DNA from: Acidobacteriota bacterium
GTDB lineage: Bacteria; Acidobacteriota; Terriglobia; Terriglobales; Acidobacteriaceae
DNA: 49,129 nucleotides
NCBI GenBank assembly: GCA_021803035.1
Contig: JAJZME010000044.1
Coordinates: 1 to 49,129 of the forward strand
Direction of reading: 5' to 3'
The notes beneath the pieces are model-generated. The model did no database searches. It worked only from the letters and a program-made list of their open reading frames with translations, and was not told the origin of the DNA. Below are positions 24,008-32,770 of the stretch, piece after piece. Numbering within the stretch: position 1 is the stretch's first letter; every line of letters starts with the position of its first letter. The position numbers and the translations under genes are program-made.

Positions 24008-26923
24008 GTGTACAACCCTGTCTGCCCGCACCGCCGCGCCGCAAGGGTTTGCCGCCTGCTGGCGCTGGCGGCGCTGGCGCCCGCGGCCGCTTTTGGCGGC
24101 GGACCCAAATACGTGGCTGGTGCGAGCTACTTCAACGCCAGCGTCCTCGGCCAGCCCGTTCACTGGGCACAGGGCCAGGTCGATTACTACGTCGATCAGG
24201 GGCCGCTGAACGATTCCGTTTCCAACCAGCAGGCCACGGCCATGGTGGATGCCGCCGCAGCCATCTGGAGCGCCGTTCCCACCGCGGGCGTCACGCTGAC
24301 CGACAAAGGGCAGCTCGATGAAGACGTCAATGGCTCCAACATCGTGGCCGCCAACGGCCAGATCTCCGAGCCTGCCGATGTGGCGCCCTCGGCCACCGGC
24401 GAACCGGTTGGGGTCATCTACGATGCCGACGGGTCGGTCATCGACGCCCTGTTCGGCACGAATGCCAGCCAGCCCGACGCCTGCCAGAACAACGGCGTGT
24501 GGGTCTGGCTCGACAACGTCAGCCCCGAGGCGGTGGCCACCCACGGGATCATCATTCTCAACGGCCGCTGCGCCACCAGCGCCAGCCTGCTGGAGATGAT
24601 GAGCTTCCAGATCGAGCGGGCCTTCGGGCGCATCCTCGGCCTCGATTACTCGCAGGTCAACCCCGATGCGCTCACGGACGGCAATCCCGGCGCCGCCGAA
24701 GGCTGGCCGGTGATGCAGCCTCTCAGCGGCGCCTGCGGCCCCACCGGCGGTGAGTGCATCCCCAATCCGGCGGTTCTGCGCTACGACGACATTGCCGCCC
24801 TGAGCCGCATTTATCCCATCACCGCCGGCAACCTCGCCGATTTTCCGGGCAAGGAGATCACGGCGGCCAACACGGTCTCCATTCAGGGCACGATCAGCTT
24901 CCGCAACGGCTACGGGATGCAGGGCGTCAACGTGGTCGCGCGGCCGCTGGACGCCAACGGCAATCCGCTCTACCAGTACACGGTCACGTTTGTCTCCGGC
25001 GCTTACTTTAACGGCGACCACGGCAATCCCATGACCGGCTACACCGACGCCAACGGCAACCGCCTCGACATGTGGGGGTCGAATGACCCGGCCCTGCAGG
25101 GCTACTTCGATCTCAGCGATATTCCGCTGCCGCCCGGAGTGACCTCGGCCGATTACCAGATCAGCTTCGAGGCCATCGATCCGCTCGATATTCTGGGGAA
25201 TTCGGTGGGCCCGTACAGCGAAGGCCAGGTGAGCCCGTCGGGGACGCTGCAGGCGGTGACGCTGCGGGGGCTCACGGCGGGCAGTCTGCAGAGCGTGAAC
25301 GTCACCGTGGCCGACTCCGCGGCCAGCAACTACCAGGACGCGATCGGTTCGGAATCGGCGCCGCGGCTGATGCCGGCCAGCGGCTTCTGGCTGGGCCGCC
25401 TGAGCCAGATCGGCCAGACCGACTGGTTCACCTTTCCGGTGCGCGCCGGCCACACCTTCACCGTTGTCACCGAGGCGCTGGACGAGGCCGGAACTCCCAC
25501 CGAATCCAAGGCCATGCCCGCCATCGGCGCCTGGAATGCCTTCGATCCCATGGGCTCGCCGCCCATTGGCTACGCGCCGGGCATGAACGGCGACGCCACC
25601 GGGGAGACCTGGCTGCAGGTGGGGGCGGCCGCGGACGATCAGGTCCGCATTGGGATTGCCGACCAGCGCGGCGACGGGCGGCCTGACTACGCTTACAAGG
25701 GCTGGGTGCTCTACGCGGACACGGTGCAGCCGGCGCGGCTGCCGGCGGCGGGCGGCCCCATCGTCATCCACGGCATGGGCTTTCGCCCCGATGATACGGT
25801 GCTGGTCGGCGGGCAGCCGGCAACGGTTACCAGCATCTCGCCCAACGAGATCACGGCCATTGCGCCGGCGGCCGCGGCGGGCGTGACCGGCTCGGTCGAT
25901 GTCGAAGTTGACGATCTGCCGGCCTTCTACGCCAGCACGATCATTGGCGGCGGCATCAGCTATGATGCCGGCACGGGCGATGCGCTCACCCTCGACAGCG
26001 CGCCCGCGAACACCGTGCCCATCGGCACGCCGCTACCCTTCACGGTCACCGCCCTGGGAGCCGATCTTGCGCCGGCGGGCGGCGTCACCGTGACCTATAC
26101 GGTGACCAGCGGCACGGCCACGCTGGCCTGCGGCCGGCCCAGTTGCTCGGTCACGGCCAGCGGCGACGGCATCGCCAGCATGAACATCACCGCCGTTGAC
26201 AGCACCCCGTCGGTCGTGACCGCTTCGCTGGACAATGGATCGAGCTTGCAGGCGCACTTTACCGGGGGCACGCCGGCTGTGCTCACCGCGCTCACGCCCA
26301 GGCTCTCGCTGGCGGCCGGCGCCACTTTTACGTGGACCGTCGAGGCACTGGTGCTCGAGAACGGCGTACCCTTGAGCGGCCAGTCCGTAACCTGGCAAAG
26401 CGCCTCGGCCGGCATCACGACCCAGGGCGGCGCAACGGGCATTTCGGGTTCGACGGGCATCGCTACCAATACGCTTGTCGCCGGTCCGCTGGCTGAAGGG
26501 CAGACCGCATCCATCCAGGCCTGCCTCAACGGCACCAGCCAGTGCGTTTCTTTCACGGTGTTCGGCGCGCGGCCGGAATACGCTCTGCTCAAGCCCGTCT
26601 CCGGCACGGCGCAGAGCCTTGCGGTTTCCGGCACGCCCAGCCAGATTGTGCTTCGCCTGCTGGACACGGACGGCAACCCGATGGCCGGCGGCACGGTGGA
26701 GCTTTACCAGGCGCTCTACGCGTGGTCGGCGCCCTGCGCCCCGCATGGCGTGTGCGCGCCGTCGCAACTGCTGGCCGCGCAGGAGTCGATTGCCATTTCC
26801 GGCATCGATGGGACGGTGACGTTTGCGCCGGCCTCGCTGCCCGGGGTGGCTACCCGGGTCGCCGGGCTGGCCGCCAGCGGCAACACCGCGGCGGTCAACA
26901 TCACCATTGAGCAGCATCCGTGA
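24008..26923 (+). CDS. Secreted matrixin-like pseudo-protease with TIG/Ig-type domains
   Basis: A 971-residue exported protein. GTG at 24008 starts a basic signal peptide (HRRAARVCRLLALAALAPAA, cleavage near AFG). Residues about 50-235 resemble a matrixin (M10) fold: AAAIWSAVPTAGVTLTDKGQ, EDVNGSNI and DIAALSRIYP. The zinc motif HExxHxxGxxH is replaced by RAFGRILGLDY at about 204-214, so all three zinc His and the catalytic Glu are gone. Further on are a carboxypeptidase-regulatory-like region, a TIG/IPT domain (GGPIVIHGMGFRPDDTVLV, about 580-640) and two or three Ig-like big_1-type domains to the end. It probably binds a surface or substrate rather than cleaving. No transport gene is adjacent. 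Confidence 0.8.
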   Translation: MYNPVCPHRRAARVCRLLALAALAPAAAFGGGPKYVAGASYFNASVLGQPVHWAQGQVDYYVDQGPLNDSVSNQQATAMVDAAAAIWSAVPTAGVTLTDKGQLDEDVNGSNIVAANGQISEPADVAPSATGEPVGVIYDADGSVIDALFGTNASQPDACQNNGVWVWLDNVSPEAVATHGIIILNGRCATSASLLEMMSFQIERAFGRILGLDYSQVNPDALTDGNPGAAEGWPVMQPLSGACGPTGGECIPNPAVLRYDDIAALSRIYPITAGNLADFPGKEITAANTVSIQGTISFRNGYGMQGVNVVARPLDANGNPLYQYTVTFVSGAYFNGDHGNPMTGYTDANGNRLDMWGSNDPALQGYFDLSDIPLPPGVTSADYQISFEAIDPLDILGNSVGPYSEGQVSPSGTLQAVTLRGLTAGSLQSVNVTVADSAASNYQDAIGSESAPRLMPASGFWLGRLSQIGQTDWFTFPVRAGHTFTVVTEALDEAGTPTESKAMPAIGAWNAFDPMGSPPIGYAPGMNGDATGETWLQVGAAADDQVRIGIADQRGDGRPDYAYKGWVLYADTVQPARLPAAGGPIVIHGMGFRPDDTVLVGGQPATVTSISPNEITAIAPAAAAGVTGSVDVEVDDLPAFYASTIIGGGISYDAGTGDALTLDSAPANTVPIGTPLPFTVTALGADLAPAGGVTVTYTVTSGTATLACGRPSCSVTASGDGIASMNITAVDSTPSVVTASLDNGSSLQAHFTGGTPAVLTALTPRLSLAAGATFTWTVEALVLENGVPLSGQSVTWQSASAGITTQGGATGISGSTGIATNTLVAGPLAEGQTASIQACLNGTSQCVSFTVFGARPEYALLKPVSGTAQSLAVSGTPSQIVLRLLDTDGNPMAGGTVELYQALYAWSAPCAPHGVCAPSQLLAAQESIAISGIDGTVTFAPASLPGVATRVAGLAASGNTAAVNITIEQHP

Positions 26924-26951
26924 AGGTCGTGGACGCGCCTTTTCCAATCCG

Positions 26952-26975
26952 GAGTTTTGCCAGAGGCTGTCAGGC
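26952..26975. repeat. Degenerate copy of the dispersed intergenic repeat
   Basis: GAGTTTTGCCAGAGGCTG (followed by TCAGGC) matches the element at 10276-10293 with two differences in the 18-bp core, and three over 24 bp when the following CAGGC is included. It lies between the matrixin-like gene and the corC stop. Confidence 0.45.
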
Positions 26976-28268
26976 GGGTTCGGTTTCGGCTTTGAGCGGC
27001 GGGAAGATCCGCACGCGCTCGACGAGGCGGTCCGTGGCGGCAACGACTTCCACGCGCAGGCCGATCGGCTCGAGCAGCGCCACCTCGCCGGCGTGGGGAA
27101 TGCGGCCTTCCACTTCGCTGACCAGGCCGCCGATGGTGGTGGCTTCGTAGTTGTCGTCCGGCGCAAGCTCCTCGCCGAAGAGGTCGCCGACCTGATCGAC
27201 GGGGAAGCCGCCGGGAACGAGCCATGCGCCGCCGGGCTCGCGCTGCGGCTCCTCGATGGGCAGGTCTTCCTCGTGCTCGTCGCGGATGTTGCCCACGATC
27301 TGCTCCAGCAGGTCCTCGATGGTGACCAGGCCCGAGATGCCGCCGTATTCATCGACCACGATGCACATGTGCTGTTTTTCGCGCTGCATTTCGCGCAGCA
27401 ACTCGTAACCGCGCTTGGTTTCAGGGACAAAGACGGCGGGGCGCTGCATGCTGCCCACGGTGCGGGTGCGGGCTTCCTCGTCGGAAATCTGCAGCAGGTC
27501 ATGCGCAAAGGCGATGCCGGTGACGTTGTCGAGGGAGCCTGCGTAGACGGGCACGCGCGAAAAGTTGTGCTCGCGCAGCAGGTTGAGGAAGTGCTCGAGG
27601 GTGATGGCGGCGGGCACGGCGAAGACTTCGGGCCGCGGCGTCATGACTTCGCGCACCAGCTTGTCGCCGAACTCGACGGCAGAGCGGACCAGGTCACGGT
27701 CGCTCTGCTCGAGGATACCTTCTTCTTCGCCGGCTTCAATCAGGGCCTCGACATCGACGGTGGGCTCCTCTTCGGAGCCGGCGGGCTGCTCCGCCAGAGC
27801 GGCCACGGAGAGGAAACCGCGGACGAAGACGCTGATGGGGGTGACGGCCCAAAGCAGCAGGCGGATGGGCCAGATGAGCCGCGCCGGCCAGTGGCCGCGG
27901 GTGCGGTTGTAGAGCAGCGCCGGCACAAGCTGGACACAGAGGACGACGATGAGGGCCACGCCCAGCACGGCCTGGCCGATCTCGGCGGAGGTGGGGCGGG
28001 CGAGGTGCGGCGCGCGGTCAAAGAGGACGGCTCCGAATTGCAGAGCGATGAGGCCCAGGGCAAGCTGCTGCGCTACGGTGGCGGAGGTGGCGGCAAGCGC
28101 GCGGTTCATGCCCAGGCGCGGCTCAACGCGCTCCTCCCACGCGTCGAGGGGCTCCTGCTCTTCGCGGGAATGAAGCTTGCCGAACTCGGAGTAGATGCGG
28201 CAGATGTAAGAGGCCAGTATTTCGACCAGAGCCAGCACGCCAACAACGATGATGGCGGATGTGGTCAT
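26970..28268 (-). CDS. corC: CBS-domain CorC/HlyC-type membrane protein (YbeX/CNNM-like)
   Basis: A 432-residue protein. Membrane helices lie near 5-28 and about 90-150. A CBS pair follows (VREVMTPRPEVFAVP, SRVPVYAGSLDNVTGIAF, CIVVDEYGGISGLVTIEDLL, about 205-325). A C-terminal CorC/HlyC transporter-associated domain (DQVGDLFGEELAPDDNYEATT, given in parts: DQVGDLFGEEL, NYEATTIGGLV) ends it. It is linked to magnesium/cobalt handling. The start overlaps the ybeY stop by ATGA. phoH, ybeY and corC in this order form the widely conserved operon. The shortened membrane part suggests a variant of the usual three- to four-helix DUF21 region. Confidence 0.88.
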   Translation of the reverse strand: MTTSAIIVVGVLALVEILASYICRIYSEFGKLHSREEQEPLDAWEERVEPRLGMNRALAATSATVAQQLALGLIALQFGAVLFDRAPHLARPTSAEIGQAVLGVALIVVLCVQLVPALLYNRTRGHWPARLIWPIRLLLWAVTPISVFVRGFLSVAALAEQPAGSEEEPTVDVEALIEAGEEEGILEQSDRDLVRSAVEFGDKLVREVMTPRPEVFAVPAAITLEHFLNLLREHNFSRVPVYAGSLDNVTGIAFAHDLLQISDEEARTRTVGSMQRPAVFVPETKRGYELLREMQREKQHMCIVVDEYGGISGLVTIEDLLEQIVGNIRDEHEEDLPIEEPQREPGGAWLVPGGFPVDQVGDLFGEELAPDDNYEATTIGGLVSEVEGRIPHAGEVALLEPIGLRVEVVAATDRLVERVRIFPPLKAETEPA

Positions 28269-28864
28269 GATCGCGGCCTCTTGGCGGCTTTGCGCGCTTT
28301 GATGGGTGCGGCGGTCTGGCGCCGGCGGTTTGGGGAACGGACGGGGTGGTCTTCGGCGCGCTCGATCAGGCCCTGCGGCAGTCCGAGGCGGCCGCGCAGG
28401 AGGCGTTCGCGGCGGGCCATGGTGCCGTTGTCGGTTTCGTGGTCGTAGCCGGCAAGGTGCAGCAAGCCATGGAGGATGAGCACCTTCAATTCGGTCAGGA
28501 GCGGGTGGCCCTGCGCGGCGGCCTGGCGGCGCGCGGCGGGCACGCTGATGGCCAGATCGCCCGCAATGCGCTCCGCTCCGGCTGGGGAGGCGGCCGCCGG
28601 GAACGACAGCACATCGGTGGTCTTATCGATGCCGCGGTAGTTGCGGTTGAGGCGGCGCACGGCGGCATCGGTGGTGAGCAGGACGCTGACCTGGCCGCTG
28701 AGCCGGACGGCGGCCTGCGCCGCGGCCAGGAAACGGGCGAGAGTGCGCGGGGAAGGCAGGCGGAGATTGGCGGAGCTCCGTTGCGGATGCGCAACGGGTG
28801 AGTGCCGCGCCGAAGCCGGGCTCCGCACGGTTTTGGAAGTCAAACCTGAGTCCAGGAGGATCAT
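28265..28864 (-). CDS. ybeY: Endoribonuclease YbeY (16S rRNA 3'-end maturation)
   Basis: A 199-residue zinc-dependent endoribonuclease. The signature LHGLLHLAGYDHETD supplies three zinc-binding His at 132, 136 and 142. The segment LNRNYRGIDKTTDVLSFP is also diagnostic. A longer N-terminus (about 30 residues before the core) and a basic C-terminal tail (IKARKAAKRPRS) are present. It matures the 3' end of 16S rRNA and acts in ribosome quality control. It sits between phoH (gap 63 nt) and corC (4-nt overlap), the standard arrangement. Confidence 0.95.
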   Translation of the reverse strand: MILLDSGLTSKTVRSPASARHSPVAHPQRSSANLRLPSPRTLARFLAAAQAAVRLSGQVSVLLTTDAAVRRLNRNYRGIDKTTDVLSFPAAASPAGAERIAGDLAISVPAARRQAAAQGHPLLTELKVLILHGLLHLAGYDHETDNGTMARRERLLRGRLGLPQGLIERAEDHPVRSPNRRRQTAAPIKARKAAKRPRS

Positions 28865-28927
28865 CGTTCGCGAGGTCGCAGCAAGCGAGGCCTCCCTCTA
28901 CCTCTTAATTTTACGCGAGTTGCAAAA

Positions 28928-29998
28928 TCATTGCGGTTTTGCCGACTGCATGGTTTGTGCCGGCGGCAGGCTCTGGCGATCTTCGCCGCCGACGCCGATG
29001 GGTTCGCCGAGAGCCAGCGGCAGGTCCTGCTGCTGCGGCTTGGCGGACTCGTAGGCGCGCACAATGCGCTGCACGAGCGGGTGGCGCACCACGTCGGAGT
29101 CCTCAAAGTGGCAGAAGTGAATGCCCTCGACGCCGTCGAGAATGTTGATCGCGTCCAGCAAGCCGGACTTGCGCGGGTTGGGCAGGTCGATCTGCGTGAT
29201 GTCGCCGGTGATGACGGCCTTGGAGTTGTAGCCCATGCGCGTGAGGAACATCTTCATCTGCTCGATGGTGGTGTTCTGGGCTTCGTCCATGATGATGAAG
29301 GCGTCATTGAGGGTGCGCCCGCGCATGAAGGCCAGGGGCGCAATCTCGATGACATTGCGCTCCAGCATCTTGTCGACGCGTTCCATGTCGAGCAGGTCAA
29401 AGAGGGCGTCGTAGAGCGGGCGCAGGTAGGGATCGACCTTTTCCTGCAGGGTGCCGGGCAAAAAGCCCAGGCGCTCGCCGGCTTCGACGGCGGGGCGGAC
29501 GAGCACAATGCGGCTCACCTTCTTGGCATTGAGAGCGGCGACGGCCATGGCGACGGCCAGGTAGGTTTTGCCAGTGCCAGCCGGGCCTACGCCGAAGACC
29601 ATGTCGTTTTGCTCGATGGCTTCGATGTAGCGCCGCTGATTGGGCGAGCGCGGCTGGACGGTGCGCTTGATGCCGACGGAGCGCTGCTTGCCGGAATCGG
29701 CCAGCGAGCGCAAGGTGGTGGCGGGATCGGCCACGACCAGGCGCAGCATTCCGTTCAGTTCGCCGTTGTGCGGATTGACTCCCTGGCGGCGCAGCGCTTC
29801 GAAGTCCTGAAAGATGCGCTGCACCCGGGCGACGCCATCTTCCGGTCCTTCGACGTGGACGGCGTCGGAGCGCAGGTCGATGCGCACGCCGAGCGAGTCT
29901 TCCATGAGTCTCAGGTTTTCATCGCGGGTCCCAAAGAGGGGCTCGAGGTTGGGCGTGATCTCCAGAGCGATCTTCAATGGATTCGTTGTCCTCCACAA
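28928..29998 (-). CDS. phoH: PhoH-family ATPase (YbeZ)
   Basis: A 356-residue cytoplasmic ATPase with Walker [12 protein letters not shown] at about 138-148 and Walker [15 protein letters not shown] near 235. A KH-like N-terminal region precedes it ([17 protein letters not shown]). It is thought to work with YbeY in RNA processing. The start is uncertain. The TTG at 29998 is the open-frame limit, while another TTG at 29977 (then [10 protein letters not shown]) lies 12 nt after GGAGG and is the likelier true start. No ATG fits in this region. It leads the phoH-ybeY-corC operon. Confidence 0.93.
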   Translation of the reverse strand: MWRTTNPLKIALEITPNLEPLFGTRDENLRLMEDSLGVRIDLRSDAVHVEGPEDGVARVQRIFQDFEALRRQGVNPHNGELNGMLRLVVADPATTLRSLADSGKQRSVGIKRTVQPRSPNQRRYIEAIEQNDMVFGVGPAGTGKTYLAVAMAVAALNAKKVSRIVLVRPAVEAGERLGFLPGTLQEKVDPYLRPLYDALFDLLDMERVDKMLERNVIEIAPLAFMRGRTLNDAFIIMDEAQNTTIEQMKMFLTRMGYNSKAVITGDITQIDLPNPRKSGLLDAINILDGVEGIHFCHFEDSDVVRHPLVQRIVRAYESAKPQQQDLPLALGEPIGVGGEDRQSLPPAQTMQSAKPQ

Positions 29999-30668
29999 CC
30001 GGATGATGCGGTTGTAATTGGCCGGCTGCGGTCCGGGAGGGCCGTCTCCGGCTGGGTTCTCGAAAACAGAACGACGGTTTGAGCCGCGGATGGAGGCGCA
30101 AGACGGCCGACCTCGGGAAAGCTCACCGTATCGGTATAGGGGAGGGCGAGGCGTGCGAGAAAGACCACAGCAACGCAGCGCGTGAGTGCAATGGAATCAA
30201 TGGAGCGTTGAGAGTCAGCGAAAGGCCTTGGCGCGGCAGCCACTGATTGCGCGGCGCCTGCCCGCAGGCCTTTGTTATGCGCAAGATGTTTCCTGCGCAC
30301 GAAACCATCCGTCGATTGTGTGCGGGACCTATACGCGCCGGGCACCCGGGGGCCAAAGTTCTGGGCTGCCTGGCGGGTCTGCGGGTTGGTGTTAGCGACC
30401 AAGTCCGATATCTGCGCTGAGAGTAGCGCGAAGTGAAGCGGCGAGTCAATCACCGCGCCGCGCTTTTCCCATGCTTTTTAGATGAATTTTGTACCTTTTT
30501 CGACACCTGAAATCGCGCGGAGGGGCGCAGGGGCGAGGAAAATATTGGACTTAGAGGCTTGCGCCGCCGCGCGGGCATTGGCTCCTGGCGGGCAGCAATG
30601 CCGAAGCGGCGGCGCATGAAGCGGTTTTTCCGCGACCCCGTCCCGTTGCGGGGCGGGGTCGCACGCTG
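29999..30668. other. Intergenic region between phoH and serA
   Basis: 670 bp with no convincing gene; the open frame at 29974-30453 (minus) reads as low-complexity and overlaps phoH in another frame. It holds a small hairpin GCGGTTTTTCCGC near 30621-30633 and the hairpin at 30632-30662. Most of it is probably the 5' leader of phoH plus the serA 3' region. Confidence 0.45.
30632..30662 (-). terminator. Hairpin after serA (possible terminator)
   Basis: Stem GCGACCCCG / CGGGGTCGC (30632-30640 and 30654-30662), 7 nt past the serA stop. On the minus strand it is followed by GGAAAAACC rather than a U-run, so an intrinsic terminator is possible but not typical. Confidence 0.4.
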
Positions 30669-32498
30669 TTACTTGCCGACGGCGGGCAACTCGACGGGCT
30701 TGGCTTCCAGCATCGCCTGGATCGATTTCAGCGCTTCCATTGCGGCGGCGGGAACCGGAACGTCCACCTGCACCACGGAGAGCGCCTGCACAGGGCTGGC
30801 TCCCGAGCGGTCGCGGCCGAGGGCGAAGTTGGCGATGTTGACGTTGTGCTGGCCGAGGATGGTGCCGATCTTGCCGATTACGCCGGGCACGTCGAGGTTG
30901 CGGCAGACGAGCAGATTGCCATCGAGCGGGGCATCGATGTCAATGCCGTTGAAGGCAAGCAGGCGCGGCTGCTCGCCGTGCAGGACGGTGGCGACGGCGC
31001 GGCTGCCGTTTTTGGGAGTGTGCAGGGCGATGGTGAGCGTGCTGCCTCTGCCGGCGGCAGCATTTTCCTGCTTGACTTCATGGAGGCGGATGCCGCGCTC
31101 TTCGGCCACGGCGGCGGCGTTGATGCGGTTCACGTTCTCGGAGCCCTGCAGCAGCCCGGCGATGGCGGCATTGCGCACCAGGTCGGTTTTGGCTTCAGCG
31201 AGCGCGCCGCTGTAGATGAGGTCGATGGCTTCGATGCCGTGTTCGGCGGCCTGCGCCATGAAGGCGCCCAGGCGCCCGGCCAGATCGATATAGGGCGCCA
31301 ACTGCACGTATTCCTCGTGGCTCAGCGAGGGCAGATTGATGGCGTTCTGTACCACCCCCAGCTTGAGGTACTCGCGCACCTGGCGGGCAATCTGCACGCC
31401 GACGGCCTCCTGCGCCTCGTTGGTTGATCCGGCGATGTGCGGAGTGAGGATCACGTTGTCGAGCTCGGTGTAGGGAGAATCCTTGAGGGGCTCGACATTG
31501 AAGACATCGAGGGCCGCGCCGGCCACATGGCCGCTCTTGAGTGCGGCAATGAGGGCATCGTCGTCCACCAGCTCGCCGCGCGCGCAGTTGATGATGCGCA
31601 CGCCCTTCTTCATGGTGGCAAGGGTCCTGGCATTGATGACGCCGGCGGTTTGCGGGGTGAGGCCCACATGCAGCGTGATGTAGTCCGCGCCGGCGATCAT
31701 CTCGTCGAGCGGCACCAGCCTGATGCCGTTCTCGCGCGCCACGGCGGCGGAGACGAACGGGTCGCTGCCCAGGATGTCGAGGCCGAAGGCGCGCGCGCGC
31801 CGGGCGACTTCAAGGCCGACGCGGCCCAGGCCAAGGATGCCCAGTGTTTTACCGCGCAGCTCCGTGCCCTGGAGGATCTTTTTCTCCCACTTGCCGGCGT
31901 GCATGCCGGTGTTGGCGGCCGGGACTTTGCGGGCCATGGCGACCATCAGGCAGAGGGTCAGCTCGGCTACAGCCACGGCGTTGGCGCCGGGGGTGTTCAT
32001 GACCACAATGCCGCGCCGCGTGGCGGCTTCGGCGTCGATATTGTCCACGCCCACGCCGGCGCGGCCAATTACGCGCAGCTTGGGCGCCTTTTCCATCAGC
32101 GCGTCGTCGACCTGGACCGCCGAGCGCACCACCAGCGCGTCGGCGTCGGCCAGTGCGGCCGGCAGCCCGTTGGGCAGCTGATCGTGCGTCAGAACTTCCC
32201 ATCCCGGCTCGGCCGCAAACACGGCCAGCGTTGCCGGAGAAACCTTTTCCGCCAGAACGATCTTCATTGTCTCTCTCCCGCTTTTTTGCGCAGATTCGTA
32301 TTCATCGAAGCGGATGCCGTGCTTTTCGCACAGCAGATCGAACATCCGCACGACAGCCGCATGCGGCTTGCCTTCGCCCCGCTCGTACTTCCAGATCGAG
32401 TTGGGATGCACGCCCAGCCGCTCGGCCATTTGATATTGGTAGAGATCAAGCTGCTTGCGCGCAATAACCAGCTTTTCTCCAAAGGTCAGCTCAGCCAT
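30669..32498 (-). CDS. serA: D-3-phosphoglycerate dehydrogenase with N-terminal XRE helix-turn-helix
   Basis: A single 609-residue frame. Residues 1-77 form an XRE/Cro-type DNA-binding domain (GEKLVIARKQLDLYQYQMAE, RLGVHPNSIWKYERGEGKP). From Met78 (32267) a standard SerA of 532 residues begins (KIVLAEKVSPATL). The NAD-binding motif GILGLGRVGLEVARRARAFG and catalytic-region segments NCARGELVDDDAL, AALDVFNVEPL and LTPHIAGSTNEAQ are present, followed by the serine-biosynthesis and C-terminal ACT domains (NLDVPGVIGKIGTIL). Both candidate starts have GGGAG upstream (10 nt before 32498 and 7 nt before 32267), so a long and a short form may exist. It catalyses the first step of serine synthesis. A plain SerA translated from 32267 is the alternative. 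Confidence 0.85.
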   Translation of the reverse strand: MAELTFGEKLVIARKQLDLYQYQMAERLGVHPNSIWKYERGEGKPHAAVVRMFDLLCEKHGIRFDEYESAQKSGRETMKIVLAEKVSPATLAVFAAEPGWEVLTHDQLPNGLPAALADADALVVRSAVQVDDALMEKAPKLRVIGRAGVGVDNIDAEAATRRGIVVMNTPGANAVAVAELTLCLMVAMARKVPAANTGMHAGKWEKKILQGTELRGKTLGILGLGRVGLEVARRARAFGLDILGSDPFVSAAVARENGIRLVPLDEMIAGADYITLHVGLTPQTAGVINARTLATMKKGVRIINCARGELVDDDALIAALKSGHVAGAALDVFNVEPLKDSPYTELDNVILTPHIAGSTNEAQEAVGVQIARQVREYLKLGVVQNAINLPSLSHEEYVQLAPYIDLAGRLGAFMAQAAEHGIEAIDLIYSGALAEAKTDLVRNAAIAGLLQGSENVNRINAAAVAEERGIRLHEVKQENAAAGRGSTLTIALHTPKNGSRAVATVLHGEQPRLLAFNGIDIDAPLDGNLLVCRNLDVPGVIGKIGTILGQHNVNIANFALGRDRSGASPVQALSVVQVDVPVPAAAMEALKSIQAMLEAKPVELPAVGK

Positions 32499-32642
32499 GA
32501 TAAGACAGCTCCCAGCCGCTAGCTCTTTGCCTGGCGCTACCAGTACCGCTTCCGTGTCGATTCGTTACCTCTCAGCTCCCCAAATCGGGATCAGGGCGCC
32601 CAAATCCGTTGGCTCAATAACGAAATCATCAGGAGACGGTAC

Positions 32643-32741
32643 CAGCCTGTGGCAAAAGTCGAAATCTCGAAAATGCGGCCCCCCCGGCGGCTAAGGCCGC
32701 ACTCATATTGGGCCACTCAGGGCACGACTGAAGCCGTGCCC
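32643..32741. repeat. Repeat mosaic with second copy of the 18-bp element and hairpins
   Basis: CAGCCTGTGGCAAAAGTC at 32643-32660 is the exact reverse complement of 10276-10293. It is followed by TGCGGCC/GGCCGCA around 32674-32701 and by GGGCACG-ACTGAAGC-CGTGCCC at 32720-32741 (7-bp stem with partial inner pairing). This spacer between serA and the aminotransferase looks like a compact intergenic repeat mosaic. Confidence 0.55.
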
Positions 32742-32770
32742 ATTCAAAGCCTCACTTGCACCGCAGGCCG

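Noticed and set aside
29974..30453. 159-residue minus-strand frame upstream of phoH
   Set aside because: It overlaps the start of phoH in another frame, and its composition is Ser/Ala/Arg-rich without any family resemblance.
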